Positions 37,809-45,890 of a stretch of DNA of 64,000 nucleotides are shown piece by piece. This DNA comes from Thalassoroseus pseudoceratinae. Its GTDB lineage: Bacteria; Planctomycetota; Planctomycetia; Planctomycetales; Planctomycetaceae. Both the position numbers and the translations under genes were made by a program. The stretch is taken from the NCBI RefSeq assembly GCF_011634775.1, contig NZ_JAALXT010000008.1, positions 124,001-188,000 on the forward strand. Reading direction: 5' to 3'. The notes under the pieces are model-generated. The model saw nothing but the letters and a program-made list of their open reading frames with translations. It ran no database searches and was not told the origin of the DNA. Every line of letters begins with the position of its first letter. The stretch's first letter is position 1.

Positions 37809-39233
37809 TTAGAATTGCAAAATAACGCTTTCAAGTGGCTTCGGTCGGCTGGCTTCGCCAGCCGACAATCCCAACGCTGGGGCGTCGGGATTTTGGTTTC
37901 GGTGCTTCGCATAGGGGCAAAACACTTCCAACCAATTGCCGAGACGATCAAATGGCTGCCCAGAACGGCTCACAACCGGCGTGTTTTCCCTTTGCCGTTC
38001 CTTGGTCGGGAACGTGATGGGATCGGCTGACGGCTCAATCCCGGCCATTTTCAGCCGATGCTGCAATTCAGAGAATGAAAACTGACGGATCGCATTGGTT
38101 GCTGCGTCTTTTTCCCATTTGGGGTTCAGCGAATCGTGCCTGATGAAAGCAAGAATGTGTTTATCTGTCGGCTTGCCGTCAACGTAAACGGGTGCAATTG
38201 TGTGTGTCGCTCGCACTCGTCGTTTGTGGATCGAATGCTTGAAATCATCAGAGGTTCTGTCAATTTGTGGGGCTGGTTCTTGGCGTGGTTCGTGACATAT
38301 TTTCCCCAATGAACTAATGGGATGTGCGTCTGTCATTTCCCGCAGTTGGTCTTCAAATGACGGCAAAGCATCGATTGCACGGAATTGCAACGCTCTACGG
38401 TATTGCGGAGTTTCAATTCTCACCGGCTTTCCATCAGAGAAAGATGCAATCCAATCCTGTCGCACCTGCTCAAACGGAGAAAGCCGCTTTTGAGTTTTGA
38501 TGTGTTGGCCATCAACTTGAAACTCAAGTTCAACATCCTTTGATTCCCGTTGATAGAAATTGCCGACCGTCCAAGTTACGGGAAAGCGTGTTTTCGGTAG
38601 AAACTGAAAGCGGTCGAAGGTTTCCTGATTTCGCTGCGTGTCGGGGAATTTGAAAAGGTAGTTACAGACTCGTTCAACATTCGCTTCGGTGCGGTCTTCA
38701 ATAATGCGGAACGAGGCTCTTTTACCGCCTGCATCTCGCCACAAATTGCAAAGCACGTTCGACAGTCGGCGTTGCGTTATCCCGATGTCAATGTAGCCAA
38801 GCAGATCGAAGTGCATATCATCAAACGATTGCGGATTGTCGGCCCGATTCTTCGTGATGTGTTGGGCCGCTGTAAAAGTCAATTGGCAACCATGCGTTTT
38901 TGACCACGCTCTGACCAGCTTCCCGAAACGCAATTTCACTTTTCGCCATTCGTCTTGATCCCGATTTGGCATTATCAGATTCCCGGTAAAGAGAATGACG
39001 CTTGTTTGCGATAACAATTCTGTGCAGATGAAATGTTGAACGGTGCGAGCATTTTGAAAGGCTTTGCGTTTGCGGGCTTCTCGGCTTTCTCGCCAATCTG
39101 CACGGGCTTTGCATTTTCCGTTGATGCTGACCCGTTCTGAAATTGGAATGCGTGATTTCCGTGATGGAAGCGGATGCCCCCAGCGGTATTGCGCTGATAC
39201 TGGATAGCTACTATTGTCTGTTTGTTGTTTCAT
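37809..39233 (-). CDS. Possible replication-initiator (Rep-like) protein
   Basis: A 474-residue protein; ATG at 39233 preferred over a TTG at 39266. Basic residues dominate the first 80. The stretch LTFTAAQHITKNR, then DDMHFDLLGYIDIG, then RVCNYLFKF has the order and spacing of HUH rolling-circle Rep motifs I, II (H-hydrophobic-polar) and III (YxxK), although motif II lacks the second His. The rest has no recognised domain. The last 20 or so codons run through two adjacent hairpins (37844-37894). It follows the excisionase-like gene on the same strand. Assignment as Rep is inference; a relaxase or unrelated protein is possible. Confidence 0.5.
   Translation of the reverse strand: MKQQTDNSSYPVSAQYRWGHPLPSRKSRIPISERVSINGKCKARADWRESREARKRKAFQNARTVQHFICTELLSQTSVILFTGNLIMPNRDQDEWRKVKLRFGKLVRAWSKTHGCQLTFTAAQHITKNRADNPQSFDDMHFDLLGYIDIGITQRRLSNVLCNLWRDAGGKRASFRIIEDRTEANVERVCNYLFKFPDTQRNQETFDRFQFLPKTRFPVTWTVGNFYQRESKDVELEFQVDGQHIKTQKRLSPFEQVRQDWIASFSDGKPVRIETPQYRRALQFRAIDALPSFEDQLREMTDAHPISSLGKICHEPRQEPAPQIDRTSDDFKHSIHKRRVRATHTIAPVYVDGKPTDKHILAFIRHDSLNPKWEKDAATNAIRQFSFSELQHRLKMAGIEPSADPITFPTKERQRENTPVVSRSGQPFDRLGNWLEVFCPYAKHRNQNPDAPALGLSAGEASRPKPLESVILQF
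37844..37894. repeat. Two adjacent hairpins in the 3' end of the Rep-like gene
   Basis: GTCGGCTGG (37844-37852) and CCAGCCGAC (37858-37866) form a perfect 9-bp stem with a CTTCG loop. Right behind it AATCCCAACGC (37867-37877) pairs with GCGTCGGGATT with one mismatch, followed by TTTT on the plus strand. Either an origin-like structure, a REP-type repeat or an antiparallel terminator. Confidence 0.55.
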
Positions 39234-39310
39234 TGTTCCGTCAATTGTCGTTTGCGGAATAATCAAATTCTTTTAAGCCCATCGTCCCCCAATGGCGGTG
39301 GGCTTTTTCA

Positions 39311-39490
39311 TTAAGTCTTCCCGTGTTGCTCCAAAAAGTCCCGCAGTTCTTGCAATTGCTGCTCAGTCAGAACACGACCGGCCTTGCCAATCGGAATGAA
39401 CGAAACTTGATGTTTCGACACAGCCCGATGCACTCGCCAATAACTCACGCCGATCCGCTCGGCTGCTTCCTTCAACCCGTATACAGTCAC
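39311..39490 (-). CDS. Excisionase-like helix-turn-helix protein
   Basis: A 59-residue protein starting at GTG 39490, with GAGAGGGGG just upstream. LKEAAERIGVSYWRVHRAVSKHQVSFIPIGKAGRVLTEQQLQELRDFL is a MerR/excisionase-type winged helix (helix-turn-helix at about residues 6-25, then the wing). Such proteins sit next to integrases and act as directionality factors or repressors; this one lies between the integrase and the Rep-like gene on the same strand. Confidence 0.75.
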   Translation of the reverse strand: MTVYGLKEAAERIGVSYWRVHRAVSKHQVSFIPIGKAGRVLTEQQLQELRDFLEQHGKT

Positions 39491-39589
39491 GATACCCCCT
39501 CTCGAAAAACTCGTGATGATGTATATTAGTTGCAACGCAATAATTTTTGCGATGTTATTTTTCGGTGGGGCTAGATTTTGCGATGACTT

Positions 39590-41029
39590 TCAGTTGATGC
39601 CAAATTGCTCACCCAACCAAACAATGGCTTCATCAAGCGGCTTATAAATTCGCCCGTCTTTTGCATCGTAGTGCCGATCCTTGATATCGCCAGAATGCCC
39701 GAGATAAAGCCCTCTGATCCAACCAAGATACGAATGCTGTTTAAGTGTCGTGCTGCCGGTTTTGCGGATGCCTCTCAACTCCTTGCCATCCAAACCAATT
39801 CTTTTTCGTTTGCATTGCCAATTTCGGGAAACGTTATCATGGCTTGCCGAGGTGAGTCTTGCCCCACGTTCGGTCAATAAAACAAATTCGGCGTGTTCAC
39901 TCTTAACATTTTCGATTGCCTCAACCGTCGCATTCCAAAGTTTGTAATTCACGACTGGCGGATTTGGTTGCCGTTTGGTTTTTGTGCGTCGTCGAATGAT
40001 GCGACCGCTCCGGTATTCCGAATGTTTCAATTCATTCAGGTCGGTCTGCGTGTATCCACAATTCAACATCAATAAAAGCCACGCTCGCCATTCATTCGGT
40101 AGGTTTTGAAGTGCAAAGTGGAATTCAAGTTTGCTCCAAATAAGACCGCTTCCATCAAGCGAGTCATCCTCAATATCTCGAACTATCATTGACCGACGCC
40201 GTAATCTTTTGGGGGCGTGTTCAAGGTTACAAGCGTCTTCATCCACACAGTATTCAATGAACTCTTTGGCAGAATTCAAATACCCTCGACGGCTCGTGTT
40301 TGTTAGCTTTCGCTCTAAAATTTCCTCGGTGTATCTCTTCCATGTTTCACTGTTAATTGAATTGACGTGTGTTGTGTCGCCGATCCAATCTCGAAATACT
40401 TTCAACTTTTGACGAGCATCTTTAACAGTGCGTTGTGATCGCTGTTTAGCGTCCGCCATCATCTTCTTCTGCCGCAACAAGTCTTCCGCCCAATATGCGA
40501 TGGTTTGGGGAACTCGTTTAACTGGCACTGAAGGTTGCAGACGGGCAATGCGGTCTTGCCATTTGTCTGGCAACTTGTAACTCAGCATCCCAAAGTCAGA
40601 GAAGTCTTTGCCGATGAATTCGGCTGAGAATGTCGGTCGTTTCGTGCTACCAGCGAATGCTCCAACTGGGATGCGGTCGGGCAATTTCGCTTTGCCATTC
40701 AGAAAGCCGTCGATCCATGAAAGGAACTCGGTTACGGCGTCGGCGAGCTTAGAATCATCTGTGCCAAAGTGTTCGTGATACTCGGCAACTTTCTCGAATA
40801 ACAGACGATGATGCTTCCAAACAGCGGCGTTTGGCCGATCCGCTTTCTTGCGAGCATATTCCAGAACCGCCGTTTCGTATCCGGCTTTGGTGTTCGGGTG
40901 GTTGAAATACAGTTGTTGGCCGTTGAATTTCTTCCGCCAGCAACCATTGCCGGTTCGCTTGTTTCTGACCCACCAGTGCAATTCTAGCTTGATACCATGC
41001 CGGTTCGCATGTTCGCTGTACCCACTCAT
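39590..41029 (-). CDS. int: Tyrosine-type site-specific recombinase (island integrase)
   Basis: A 479-residue phage-type integrase. The C-terminal catalytic half shows RKTGSTTLKQHSYLGWIRGLYLGHSGDIKDRHYDA: the Arg of box II, LGHS and the nucleophilic Tyr. Box I reads NCGYTQTDLNELK, in which the usual Arg (GLRxxE) is replaced by Gln, or the Arg is contributed elsewhere. The N-terminal half is a typical core-binding/SAM-like part with Trp and Lys. It begins about 120 bp from attR and points inward, and arm-type sites lie between. The ATG at 41029 has a GGGG-containing leader. Confidence 0.88.
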   Translation of the reverse strand: MSGYSEHANRHGIKLELHWWVRNKRTGNGCWRKKFNGQQLYFNHPNTKAGYETAVLEYARKKADRPNAAVWKHHRLLFEKVAEYHEHFGTDDSKLADAVTEFLSWIDGFLNGKAKLPDRIPVGAFAGSTKRPTFSAEFIGKDFSDFGMLSYKLPDKWQDRIARLQPSVPVKRVPQTIAYWAEDLLRQKKMMADAKQRSQRTVKDARQKLKVFRDWIGDTTHVNSINSETWKRYTEEILERKLTNTSRRGYLNSAKEFIEYCVDEDACNLEHAPKRLRRRSMIVRDIEDDSLDGSGLIWSKLEFHFALQNLPNEWRAWLLLMLNCGYTQTDLNELKHSEYRSGRIIRRRTKTKRQPNPPVVNYKLWNATVEAIENVKSEHAEFVLLTERGARLTSASHDNVSRNWQCKRKRIGLDGKELRGIRKTGSTTLKQHSYLGWIRGLYLGHSGDIKDRHYDAKDGRIYKPLDEAIVWLGEQFGIN

Positions 41030-41040
41030 CACGCTGCCCC

Positions 41041-41096
41041 TGTATCACCGAAAAGTGTATCACTTTCGACAGTATTCTGGCCAATAAAGTGATACA
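41041..41096. repeat. Right arm-type integrase sites
   Basis: TGTATCACCGA (41041-41051), TGTATCACTTT (41056-41066) and the inverted AAAGTGATACA (41086-41096). The middle copy also shares the following CGACAG with the left-arm copy's TGACAG. Located between the integrase start and attR, so they may autoregulate int. Confidence 0.65.
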
Positions 41097-41148
41097 GGGC
41101 AACTGGAAAAACCCTTGTTTTCACTGCTCAAAACACATCAAACAACAT

Positions 41149-41191
41149 ACTCTTAATCAGTAGGTTAAAGGTTCAAGTCCTTGCGGGGGCA
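41149..41191 (+). repeat. attR: right attachment repeat
   Basis: 43-bp copy of the tRNA-Lys 3' half with one mismatch. It lacks the 5' half, so it is not a tRNA. The next integrase gene begins only 117 bp further on. Confidence 0.92.
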
Positions 41192-41308
41192 TTCCCTAAG
41201 TCCGGCCGAACTATTTACTTGCGTACCTGTCGCTACTCGACAGCGCGGCCTGAAAGCCAAGTCCGAAACGGTAGTACTACTGCCGTTCCAACTTTCAGGA
41301 GCTGCGCG

Positions 41309-42562
41309 ATGTCAAAAAATGGGAAAGTCCCACGGTACCGGAAGCACAAAGCAAGCGGGCAAGCGGTTGTCACTCTCTCAGGCCGGGACTTCTATCTTGG
41401 CGTGCATGGAACGCGAGCAAGCCGCGAAAAATACGCCTGGCTGATTGCTCAGTGGGAGGCGTTGGGCCAACAGCTTCCACCGGAGCAAGGCTTCACAATC
41501 AACGAGTTGATCGTCTCGTTCTGGAAACACTGCGAAAGGCACTACCGGAAAAACGGCAAACCGACGAGCGAACTCTCAAATTACAAAATCGCTCTCGGAC
41601 CGCTTCGAAAACTCTACGGCCGCGAACAGGCAGCCGACTTCGGGCCGCTCAAGCTGACCACCATTCGAAACGAGATGGTTCAACGTAGTTGGGTCCGAAC
41701 CAGCATCAATCGACACGTCGGACGCATCACGAGAATGTTCAAATGGGGAGCGGCACACGAGTTGGTTCCTGCCAGCGTGTACCAATCGTTGCAAACTCTT
41801 GCCGGGTTACAAAAAGGACGGACGGAAGCCGTCGAAAGCGAACCAGTGAAGCCAGTTCCCGATCACTTGATCGATGCCGTGCGCCCCTTCGTGCCGCGGC
41901 AAGTCTGGGCGATGATCGAACTGCAGCGACTCACCGGGATGCGTCCGGGCGAAGTCCTCATTATGCGGAGCTGTGATATCCACACCGGCGGCCGCGTGTG
42001 GATGTACGTTCCAGAGTCGCACAAAACCGAGCATCACGGCCGCGGCCGCGAAGTCTTTCTCGGACCCCGAGCTCAAACCATGCTCAATGAATTTTGGAAA
42101 ACGGACCTGCAGGCTTACCTGTTCTCTCCACGTGACGCTATCGCCGAACACCGAGATCAACTCCGAGAGGAACGAAAATCACCGGTTCAACCGAGCCAAT
42201 GGAATCGGCGAAAGTCCAACCCGAAACGCCAACCAGGCGAGAAGTACACGGTTTATTCCTATCGGTCCGCCATTGTCCGTGGATGCGAACGAGCGTTCGG
42301 CATGCCGGAAGATTTGCAACGGATTTCCCGCACGTTGGATCGGGATGAACGAGATCGCCGCCGCCATTTGGCCTCCGAGTGGAGAGCGGAACATTGCTGG
42401 CATCCGAACCAGCTCCGGCACAACGCGGCGACCCGAGCGAGACGGGAAGCCGGTTTGGAAGCTGCCCAAATCATCTGCGGGCACGCCAAAGCCGATGTGA
42501 CCCAGGTCTATGCGGAGCGGGATCGACAACAAGCCATTTCATACATGGCTCAATTCGGCTGA
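41309..42562 (+). CDS. Tyrosine recombinase, phage-integrase type (second element)
   Basis: A 417-residue recombinase from ATG 41309 (CAGGAG upstream). All catalytic motifs are present: TGMRPGEV (box I Arg), HPNQLRHN (HxxR), CGHA (second His) and VYAERD (nucleophilic Tyr). The N-terminal part is a SAM-like core-binding domain (about residues 60-150). It differs clearly from the island integrase and is oriented away from it. It probably drives the second element. Confidence 0.9.
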   Translation: MSKNGKVPRYRKHKASGQAVVTLSGRDFYLGVHGTRASREKYAWLIAQWEALGQQLPPEQGFTINELIVSFWKHCERHYRKNGKPTSELSNYKIALGPLRKLYGREQAADFGPLKLTTIRNEMVQRSWVRTSINRHVGRITRMFKWGAAHELVPASVYQSLQTLAGLQKGRTEAVESEPVKPVPDHLIDAVRPFVPRQVWAMIELQRLTGMRPGEVLIMRSCDIHTGGRVWMYVPESHKTEHHGRGREVFLGPRAQTMLNEFWKTDLQAYLFSPRDAIAEHRDQLREERKSPVQPSQWNRRKSNPKRQPGEKYTVYSYRSAIVRGCERAFGMPEDLQRISRTLDRDERDRRRHLASEWRAEHCWHPNQLRHNAATRARREAGLEAAQIICGHAKADVTQVYAERDRQQAISYMAQFG

Positions 42563-42694
42563 TTACACCGAATTGGTACACTTCAAACGGCCGGATAGTG
42601 GGTCGCTCTAGCTTCGGTTGGCGCAGTTTCCAGTCGGGCTCTATCTGCCAATGCAATTCGGCCGGTTATTCTGGCTATGAAAAAGGAGCCCTCA

Positions 42695-43564
42695 ATGAAT
42701 GTCTTATTCACAAACTTCCATCAGTCACTGCAGCTCTTCCACGAACTTAACGGACGCCAGATATCTGAGACAACACTACGAGCGTGGAGCAAGTCTTGTC
42801 CACCTCTCGGGAGACCACTTCGGCGAGTAGGCCGTCGGGGAAGCTGGAGGTATTCCGTTGCCGACATCAATAAGCTTGCAAAAACGATTTTCTATCTACC
42901 GGATGATACGTTCCGAGATAGCGCCGGCCGTGTGTGGATCACGACCGCAAGAACCAATCGTGAGTTTGGATTTCACGATTTGGAACTCCGGGGATGGCGC
43001 AATGGTGATCCGTCTCCACCAGCTCTCAGCAGGCCAATCAAATTCCAATATTCCTGGGTATTCCGACAAACCAGTTTGCTGATCAAAACCTATCTTTATT
43101 TGCAATCGGATTTATTGGCGATCTTTTCAGAACGAGGTACAGCAACCCTCGAGGACGCGAGTAAGGATGAATTGGATCATGAGCAAGTGAGGGCTCAATA
43201 TGGATTTTCAAAGACCTTTCTCTACTGGTGTAGAAAGAAAGGTCATCCAGCGCTCGACGGTAGGCAAATTCGAGCGATGAAAAAGCGGAAGTGGAATGGA
43301 CACCACAGTGGAATGCAGTGGTTCTACTCTCGCGAAGATCTTGAACGAATCAACTCGGCACGCCTGCGTAAAGAGGAATCTCCTGATTGGCTACCACTGT
43401 GGAAAGCCGCCGAAGCAACCGGTTTTTCGATGTATAGTCTCCAACGTTGGCACCAAAACAATCATTGTCCTCCGCTTGGTCGACCACTTTTGATTGGAAG
43501 GCGTCTTGGCGTTACACGGGAAGGGAAGTATCCGCCCGAAATTGCTTCATCTGCACATAAATGA
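42695..43564 (+). CDS. DNA-binding protein with two helix-turn-helix units, possibly frameshifted
   Basis: A 289-residue frame from the ATG at 42695 (AAGGAG eight bases before). Two similar units are visible, each LxxW...PPLGRPLxxxGRR: residues about 25-65 (SETTLRAWSKSCPPLGRPL) and about 240-285 (FSMYSLQRWHQNNHCPPLGRPL). The first unit continues GSWRYSVADI. In the second, the matching SWRYT appears only in the +1 frame (43503-43517), so one base may be lost near 43499 and the end in this frame (REGKYPPEIASS) may be spurious. Possibly a repressor or transposition-like regulator. Confidence 0.5.
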   Translation: MNVLFTNFHQSLQLFHELNGRQISETTLRAWSKSCPPLGRPLRRVGRRGSWRYSVADINKLAKTIFYLPDDTFRDSAGRVWITTARTNREFGFHDLELRGWRNGDPSPPALSRPIKFQYSWVFRQTSLLIKTYLYLQSDLLAIFSERGTATLEDASKDELDHEQVRAQYGFSKTFLYWCRKKGHPALDGRQIRAMKKRKWNGHHSGMQWFYSREDLERINSARLRKEESPDWLPLWKAAEATGFSMYSLQRWHQNNHCPPLGRPLLIGRRLGVTREGKYPPEIASSAHK

Positions 43565-44168
43565 GATTTCCGCGTTAGTCGCTGTACAGCGTGGCGTGTT
43601 AGAACGATCTAACTGGAATACTGCTCGGGAAGGCGAGACAAATTTCGGCTTGCCGGCGCAACGCTCGCGCGATTATATAAATCGTCCCTCGTCGATTCTT
43701 GGCAGATGCATCCGCAGCCGCTACGAGCTTCGACAGTTTTCAACCAAACAGGGGCTGAGAGTGCGACAGCTACGAGTCTTTCATCCAGACGATCAACGTG
43801 AGCTATCCATCGCCATGGGATTCATGCGCGATAGTGGCGTTGTCCCGCGTCAACCATTGGATGCGACGTCACAATCAGATGGATCGCCCGGTGGCGAAAG
43901 TCTTAAACCGACACAGTCGAAAACCAGGACAAGACTTGGCTGGTTTGACACTCCACCGCCCGAAGACAGTCGCTTTACATATGGTCCCCTGGAAGGAACG
44001 ATCAACTTGCTTGCTACTGCAATCGGGCAAAATCGAAAAACACTTCGGCGGCACAATGGAAAAACTTGGTGGATTACCCAAGTCAACTATCGTGCGTTCG
44101 AAGCCTGGTTCCAGTCGCAACAAAAATACGCGGAAGCGAATCATCGAGCCATCTCCAATACGAATTGA
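43494..44168 (+). CDS. Helix-turn-helix hypothetical, uncertain start
   Basis: The frame opens after a stop at 43491 and overlaps the previous gene. A plausible part is the C-terminal TRLGWFDTPPPEDSRF...NLLATAIGQNRKTLRRHNGKTWWITQVNYRAFEAWF, which resembles the HTH unit of the upstream gene. The start is unclear: TTG at 43494 or a later codon. It may be a fragment of the same ancestral protein. Low confidence. Confidence 0.4.
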   Translation: MEGVLALHGKGSIRPKLLHLHINEISALVAVQRGVLERSNWNTAREGETNFGLPAQRSRDYINRPSSILGRCIRSRYELRQFSTKQGLRVRQLRVFHPDDQRELSIAMGFMRDSGVVPRQPLDATSQSDGSPGGESLKPTQSKTRTRLGWFDTPPPEDSRFTYGPLEGTINLLATAIGQNRKTLRRHNGKTWWITQVNYRAFEAWFQSQQKYAEANHRAISNTN

Positions 44169-44272
44169 ACTGCCACGAGATGGCATGAAATGGTACGAAG
44201 TGTCCTATTCTCCAGGGAAAATGGCAACTTCATCGTTTGAATTGTTCATTTTGTTGATTCGCTGAGTTTACG

Positions 44273-44322
44273 ATCCCTCGCAGTTGATGGCACTTTCGCC
44301 ACTCGAACGCGAGGGATTTTTT
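44273..44322 (+). promoter_or_regulatory. Hairpin with T-run covering the ribosome-binding site of the DUF1580-like gene
   Basis: ATCCCTCGC (44273-44281) and GCGAGGGAT (44309-44317) are 9-bp perfect inverted arms with a 27-nt loop, followed by T6, one base, and the ATG at 44324. GAGGGA, the only Shine-Dalgarno-like sequence, lies in the right arm. The structure could be a terminator/attenuator, or could block ribosome access. Confidence 0.55.
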
Positions 44323-44323
44323 C

Positions 44324-44608
44324 ATGACTATTGACCTGCAAGCAGAACGACTGACGCTAAACGCCGTAGCCCGATTGTGTGGGGTTCACTTGGCGACGGT
44401 CTGGCGTTGGTGTTTGAAAGGTGTGGACGGGCGCGTGCTGCCCAGCAAGAAAATTGGCGGACGCCGCTACGTGCTCCGCGATGAACTGGATCGGTTCATC
44501 GCAGCGCAGAACCAAAGCGACGATTCACCCGCTGAGCCGACGCGCGAATCTGCCCGCCGTGCCAAGGCCGCCGAAAGCGAACTGGACGAGATCGGTATCG
44601 GCCGGTGA
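44324..44608 (+). CDS. DUF1580-like helix-turn-helix protein
   Basis: A 94-residue protein. LTLNAVARLCGVHLATVWRWCLKGVDGRVLPSKKIGGRRYVLRDELDRFIAAQ is an excisionase/DUF1580-type domain with helix-turn-helix (about residues 13-32) and the GGRRY wing. The tail is polar. Such genes are common beside planctomycete integrases. It is preceded by the hairpin described above. Confidence 0.75.
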   Translation: MTIDLQAERLTLNAVARLCGVHLATVWRWCLKGVDGRVLPSKKIGGRRYVLRDELDRFIAAQNQSDDSPAEPTRESARRAKAAESELDEIGIGR

Positions 44609-44834
44609 TGCGATGCATCGCCAGCGGAACGTAAGAAGGCCCCGCCGGAGTGCGTACTCACCGACGAGGCCAAGAGCTACGCGACCGAATCCGTTCCCAC
44701 GGGGATCGCACCACCATAGTACGGCAGCGGATGCGTTCCGGCAACGGACGACCTGATCAACCAGCGGAACACTCAACGGACAACCCACGCAAATTTGCCG
44801 CCGCACAATTTGCCGTACTGAAGGAGAAGTCTGC

Positions 44835-45890
44835 ATGTCTGGCACGAAGCCGACAGCCGTGGACCCAGACCAGAAGCTGTTCGAATTCGATTGGTTTTTA
44901 GAGCGGGTCCGCGCTCTTCCAAACGCGCTCGCCAGCAAGCGAACAAAGACGCTGCTTCGAGGCCTGCGGAAACTGTGGATTCAATTCGAGAATCGTGACG
45001 AGGGACTACCAGATGACTGGGAAACCTTACCGGATGGCTCTTGGTTACTGTCTGCCCCGAAGCGCGACGTTGCGAATGCGGCTGGCGTCAATCCGAGGAC
45101 CATTGAGCGAGCACTTGCCGACATTCGTGAAGGCGATTGCACGTTTCTCGATGTTGAAGAATCCGACAACAGCCCTCACATCTTCATCGTCAATACGTTG
45201 GCAATGATCGACGCGGAACAGGTACCGAAAAAGGGAAATTCTTCGCGAAAGCAACCTACAATCAAACGCCGTCGAGGGACGACAGTTTTGGGGGCGACAG
45301 GGGCGACAAATTGCCGGAGAGGGACGACAAATTCGGGGGCGACAGGGGCGACAAAACCGCAGCGAGGGGCGACAGAATTCAACGAAGGGGCGACAGTTTC
45401 TGAGACTCCTACCTCTTATCAGAATCAGATATCTGATCTGAATAATGATCATGATGCTTGCGCTGCTGGGTTGGAAAAGAAGTGGACTCGACACGTGAAG
45501 ATTGAGGAACTCCGATCCGCAGAGGGACGGAAAGAGCTTTTCGATGAAGCTGTACGCATTGGAATTCGACGCGATTCCGAGACCGACCGCCAGTGGTTCT
45601 ATGCGGTCATCGCTCGTGCCCTAGCGAGAGGTAAACGCAATCCGTGCGGACTCTTCAACAAGTTGGTTTCCGAGGGGCTATGGGACCATACCAACGACGC
45701 TGATCATGCGCAGGCCAAAGCATGGATCGAAGCGGAGCGGAAAAGCTCAATGATGAGAGCACGCCAGCCATTCCACGAAGCAGTCGCCACGCTCGGAGCC
45801 ATTCCCCGTGGAAGCGGACTTCCGAGAGATGCTGCTTCGCAGATTGCTCGACTTGCCGAAATGCGACAGACGAAGGAGTCCACAACATGA
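44835..45890 (+). CDS. Lambda O-like replication initiator with iterons in the gene
   Basis: A 351-residue protein; AAGGAG sits before the ATG. Residues about 60-105 form a winged helix (DVANAAGVNPRTIERALADI is its recognition part). Residues 148-187 are a Gly-Thr/Ala-rich linker encoded by eight GGGRCGACA repeats. The C-terminal half (about 210-351) has EKKWTRHVKIEELRSAEG, WFYAVIARALARGKRNPCGLFNKLVSEGLW. In phage lambda O the DNA-binding N-terminal domain, repeat-rich origin within the gene, and C-terminal helicase-loader-binding part have this order. The match here is of architecture, not of sequence identity, and the role as initiator is inferred. It overlaps the next gene by ATGA. Confidence 0.6.
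   Translation: MSGTKPTAVDPDQKLFEFDWFLERVRALPNALASKRTKTLLRGLRKLWIQFENRDEGLPDDWETLPDGSWLLSAPKRDVANAAGVNPRTIERALADIREGDCTFLDVEESDNSPHIFIVNTLAMIDAEQVPKKGNSSRKQPTIKRRRGTTVLGATGATNCRRGTTNSGATGATKPQRGATEFNEGATVSETPTSYQNQISDLNNDHDACAAGLEKKWTRHVKIEELRSAEGRKELFDEAVRIGIRRDSETDRQWFYAVIARALARGKRNPCGLFNKLVSEGLWDHTNDADHAQAKAWIEAERKSSMMRARQPFHEAVATLGAIPRGSGLPRDAASQIARLAEMRQTKESTT
45276..45395 (+). repeat. Eight iteron-like repeats GGGRCGACA
   Basis: Copies start at 45276, 45291, 45300, 45321, 45336, 45345, 45366 and 45387, spaced 15, 9, 21, 15, 9, 21, 21 bp. The first two triplets make a 45-bp unit. All spacings are multiples of three, so the frame encodes repeated Gly-(Ala/Thr)-Thr. They lie within the initiator-like gene. 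Confidence 0.8.
45415..45458. other. AT-rich palindromic segment after the iterons (possible unwinding element)
   Basis: ATCAGATATCTGAT (45424-45437) is a perfect 14-bp palindrome; ATGATCAT (45445-45452) is another. The stretch is clearly AT-rich against the G-rich repeats just before it, 20 bp after the last one. Confidence 0.5.

Noticed and set aside
41149-41191. Second tRNA-Lys gene
   Set aside because: Only the 3' half is present and the T stem has a mismatch; it is the attR repeat.
45276-45395. Short CRISPR array
   Set aside because: Units of 9 bp with spacings of 9-21 bp, inside a coding frame; unlike CRISPR.
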